Source: Syntrophomonadaceae bacterium
GTDB taxonomy: Bacteria > Bacillota > Dethiobacteria > DTU022
Length of the DNA stretch: 6,698 nt
Reading direction: 5' to 3'
Assembly (NCBI GenBank): GCA_003553305.1
Contig: PWEB01000275.1
Coordinates: forward strand, 1 to 6,698
Part shown: piece after piece, positions 5,909 to 6,698 of the stretch
Position numbering within the stretch: the stretch's first letter is position 1
Layout: each line of letters begins with the position of its first letter
Position numbers and translations under genes: made by a program
The notes under the pieces: model-generated
Database searches by the model: none
Seen by the model: the letters and a program-made list of their open reading frames with translations, nothing else
What the model was told of the DNA's origin: nothing

Positions 5909-6628
5909 GTGCGTCTTGCAAAATACCTGGCCAGGGCCGGCGTTGCATCCCGCCGCCGATCTGAAGATATTATCAGGCAGGGCAGAGTGCAGATTAATGG
6001 TCAAGTGGCCAAACAACCTCAGGAAGATGTTATTGATCATGATCATATTACCGTAGACGGTAAAGCTATAAAAGGTTTTGAAAATAAGCTGTATGTGCTC
6101 CTGAATAAACCAGCCGGTTTCATCTCAACCGTCCACGATACACACCAGCGGCCTACGGTAATGGATTTGTTAGGCGATCTAAAAACCAGGCTTTATCCTG
6201 TGGGCAGGTTGGATGCAGATAGCAGTGGAGTCCTTTTGATGACTAACGACGGAGAAATAGCTTACCGCTTAACCCATCCCCGTTACCAGGTCAAAAAAGT
6301 TTATCATGCCTGGGTAAAGGGATTGCCCACAAAAGAAGCTCTGGCCCTGTTTAGCAAAGGGCTAGTTATCGATGGTCATAAATCGGCCCCGGCAGGAATA
6401 AAATTGTTAAAAACCGCTTACAACAAAAGAGCGGCTTTACTGGAGATTACACTGACAGAAGGCAAGAAAAGACAGGTTAAAAATATGTGTTCATCGATTA
6501 ACCATCCGGTCACTGAATTAAACAGGGTTAGTTTTGGCGGTCTTAAAGCCGGGAATCTTGAAAAAGGTTCATACCGTTTCCTTACTGAATCGGAAATTAA
6601 TAAGTTATACCGGATGGTCGGCTTATAA
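5909..6628 (+). CDS. rluB: 23S rRNA pseudouridine synthase, RluB type
   Basis: A 239-residue RsuA/RluB-family pseudouridine synthase. The S4 RNA-binding domain covers residues 1-50, opening MRLAKYLARAGVASRRRSE and including GRVQINGQV (25-33). The catalytic domain has LLNKPAGFIST (64-74), the active-site motif GRLDADSSGVLLMTNDG (99-115, with D102 as the catalytic aspartate), RLTHPRYQVKKVYHAWV (120-136) and EGKKRQVKNM (184-193). RluB isomerises a uridine in helix 89 near the peptidyl transferase centre (U2605 in E. coli numbering). RluB is preferred over RluE/RluF/RsuA because of the neighbouring scpA-scpB, which matches the gene order around Bacillus rluB; the exact target base is inferred. 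The start is GTG 5909, supported by the alignment of the S4 domain and by TGAGG (5896-5900) eight bases upstream. Confidence 0.93.
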   Translation: MRLAKYLARAGVASRRRSEDIIRQGRVQINGQVAKQPQEDVIDHDHITVDGKAIKGFENKLYVLLNKPAGFISTVHDTHQRPTVMDLLGDLKTRLYPVGRLDADSSGVLLMTNDGEIAYRLTHPRYQVKKVYHAWVKGLPTKEALALFSKGLVIDGHKSAPAGIKLLKTAYNKRAALLEITLTEGKKRQVKNMCSSINHPVTELNRVSFGGLKAGNLEKGSYRFLTESEINKLYRMVGL

Positions 6629-6675
6629 TTCTTATCCTTTTCTTGCAAATAATCTATATTAATGAGAGAATAGAC

Positions 6676-6698
6676 ATGCTTTTGAATAGCAAACGTAA
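6676..6698 (+). CDS. Possible start of a next gene (cut by the window end)
   Basis: ATG at 6676 opens a frame reading MLLNSKR to the window edge. GAGAG at 6664-6668, seven bases upstream, is a weak ribosome binding site. The spacing and strand fit a continuation of the cluster, but seven codons cannot identify a product, and the frame may close just outside the window. Confidence 0.2.

Noticed and set aside
6034..6045. Perfect 12-base palindrome TGATCATGATCA in rluB
   Set aside because: It lies within the conserved S4-domain reading frame, encoding an IDHDHI stretch, has no partner elsewhere, and is explained by codons for D and H.
6643..6671. TTGCAA and GAGAAT at 17-base spacing as a promoter
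   Set aside because: Each box matches only four of six consensus bases in an AT-rich region, so it is not distinguishable from background.

Overview
The window reads as a stretch of ordinary chromosome from a low-to-moderate GC Gram-positive bacterium, most likely a member of the Clostridia in the broad sense (Desulfotomaculum/Syntrophomonas-like Firmicutes). Three things support this: purine-rich AGGAGG-type ribosome binding sites before most genes, a 328-residue Bacillus-type TrpS, and the scpA-scpB-rluB cluster next to a DHH-CBS-tRNA nucleotidyltransferase fusion and a small M50 protease. The species cannot be read from the sequence.

Every gene lies on the + strand and is tightly packed. 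The window opens with the last 22 codons of a tyrosine recombinase, recognisable as XerD by the nucleophilic tyrosine and the HPRA terminus (1-69). Next comes a very large three-module protein of about 890 residues (99-2771). It has an N-terminal DHH/DHHA1 phosphoesterase, a central pair of CBS domains and a C-terminal class II tRNA nucleotidyltransferase of the A-adding/CCA type. Five bases later comes a polytopic M50 site-2-type metalloprotease (2777-3412). After a 46-base gap follow trpS (3459-4445), scpA (4459-5268) and scpB (5234-5863, overlapping scpA by 35 bases). After another 45-base gap comes rluB (5909-6628). The last 70 bases hold no complete gene; a start codon with a poor ribosome binding site at 6676 may open the next one.

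The genes fall into three housekeeping themes: chromosome maintenance (XerD dimer resolution; ScpA and ScpB, the non-SMC condensin subunits), tRNA and rRNA function (3'-end addition, tryptophan charging, 23S rRNA pseudouridylation), and membrane proteolysis with an unknown substrate. I see no intrinsic terminator and no convincing promoter between the genes, so they may be transcribed together.

I found no mobile element, CRISPR array, RNA gene or clearly new system. The points most worth a second look are: (1) the DHHA1 substrate-binding loop of the fusion protein is degenerate although its metal-binding residues are intact; (2) its true start is probably a TTG six bases below the first ATG; (3) the dacB-spmA-spmB sporulation block that separates scpB from rluB in Bacillus subtilis is absent; and (4) a tiny ORF and a hairpin surround the trpS ribosome binding site.
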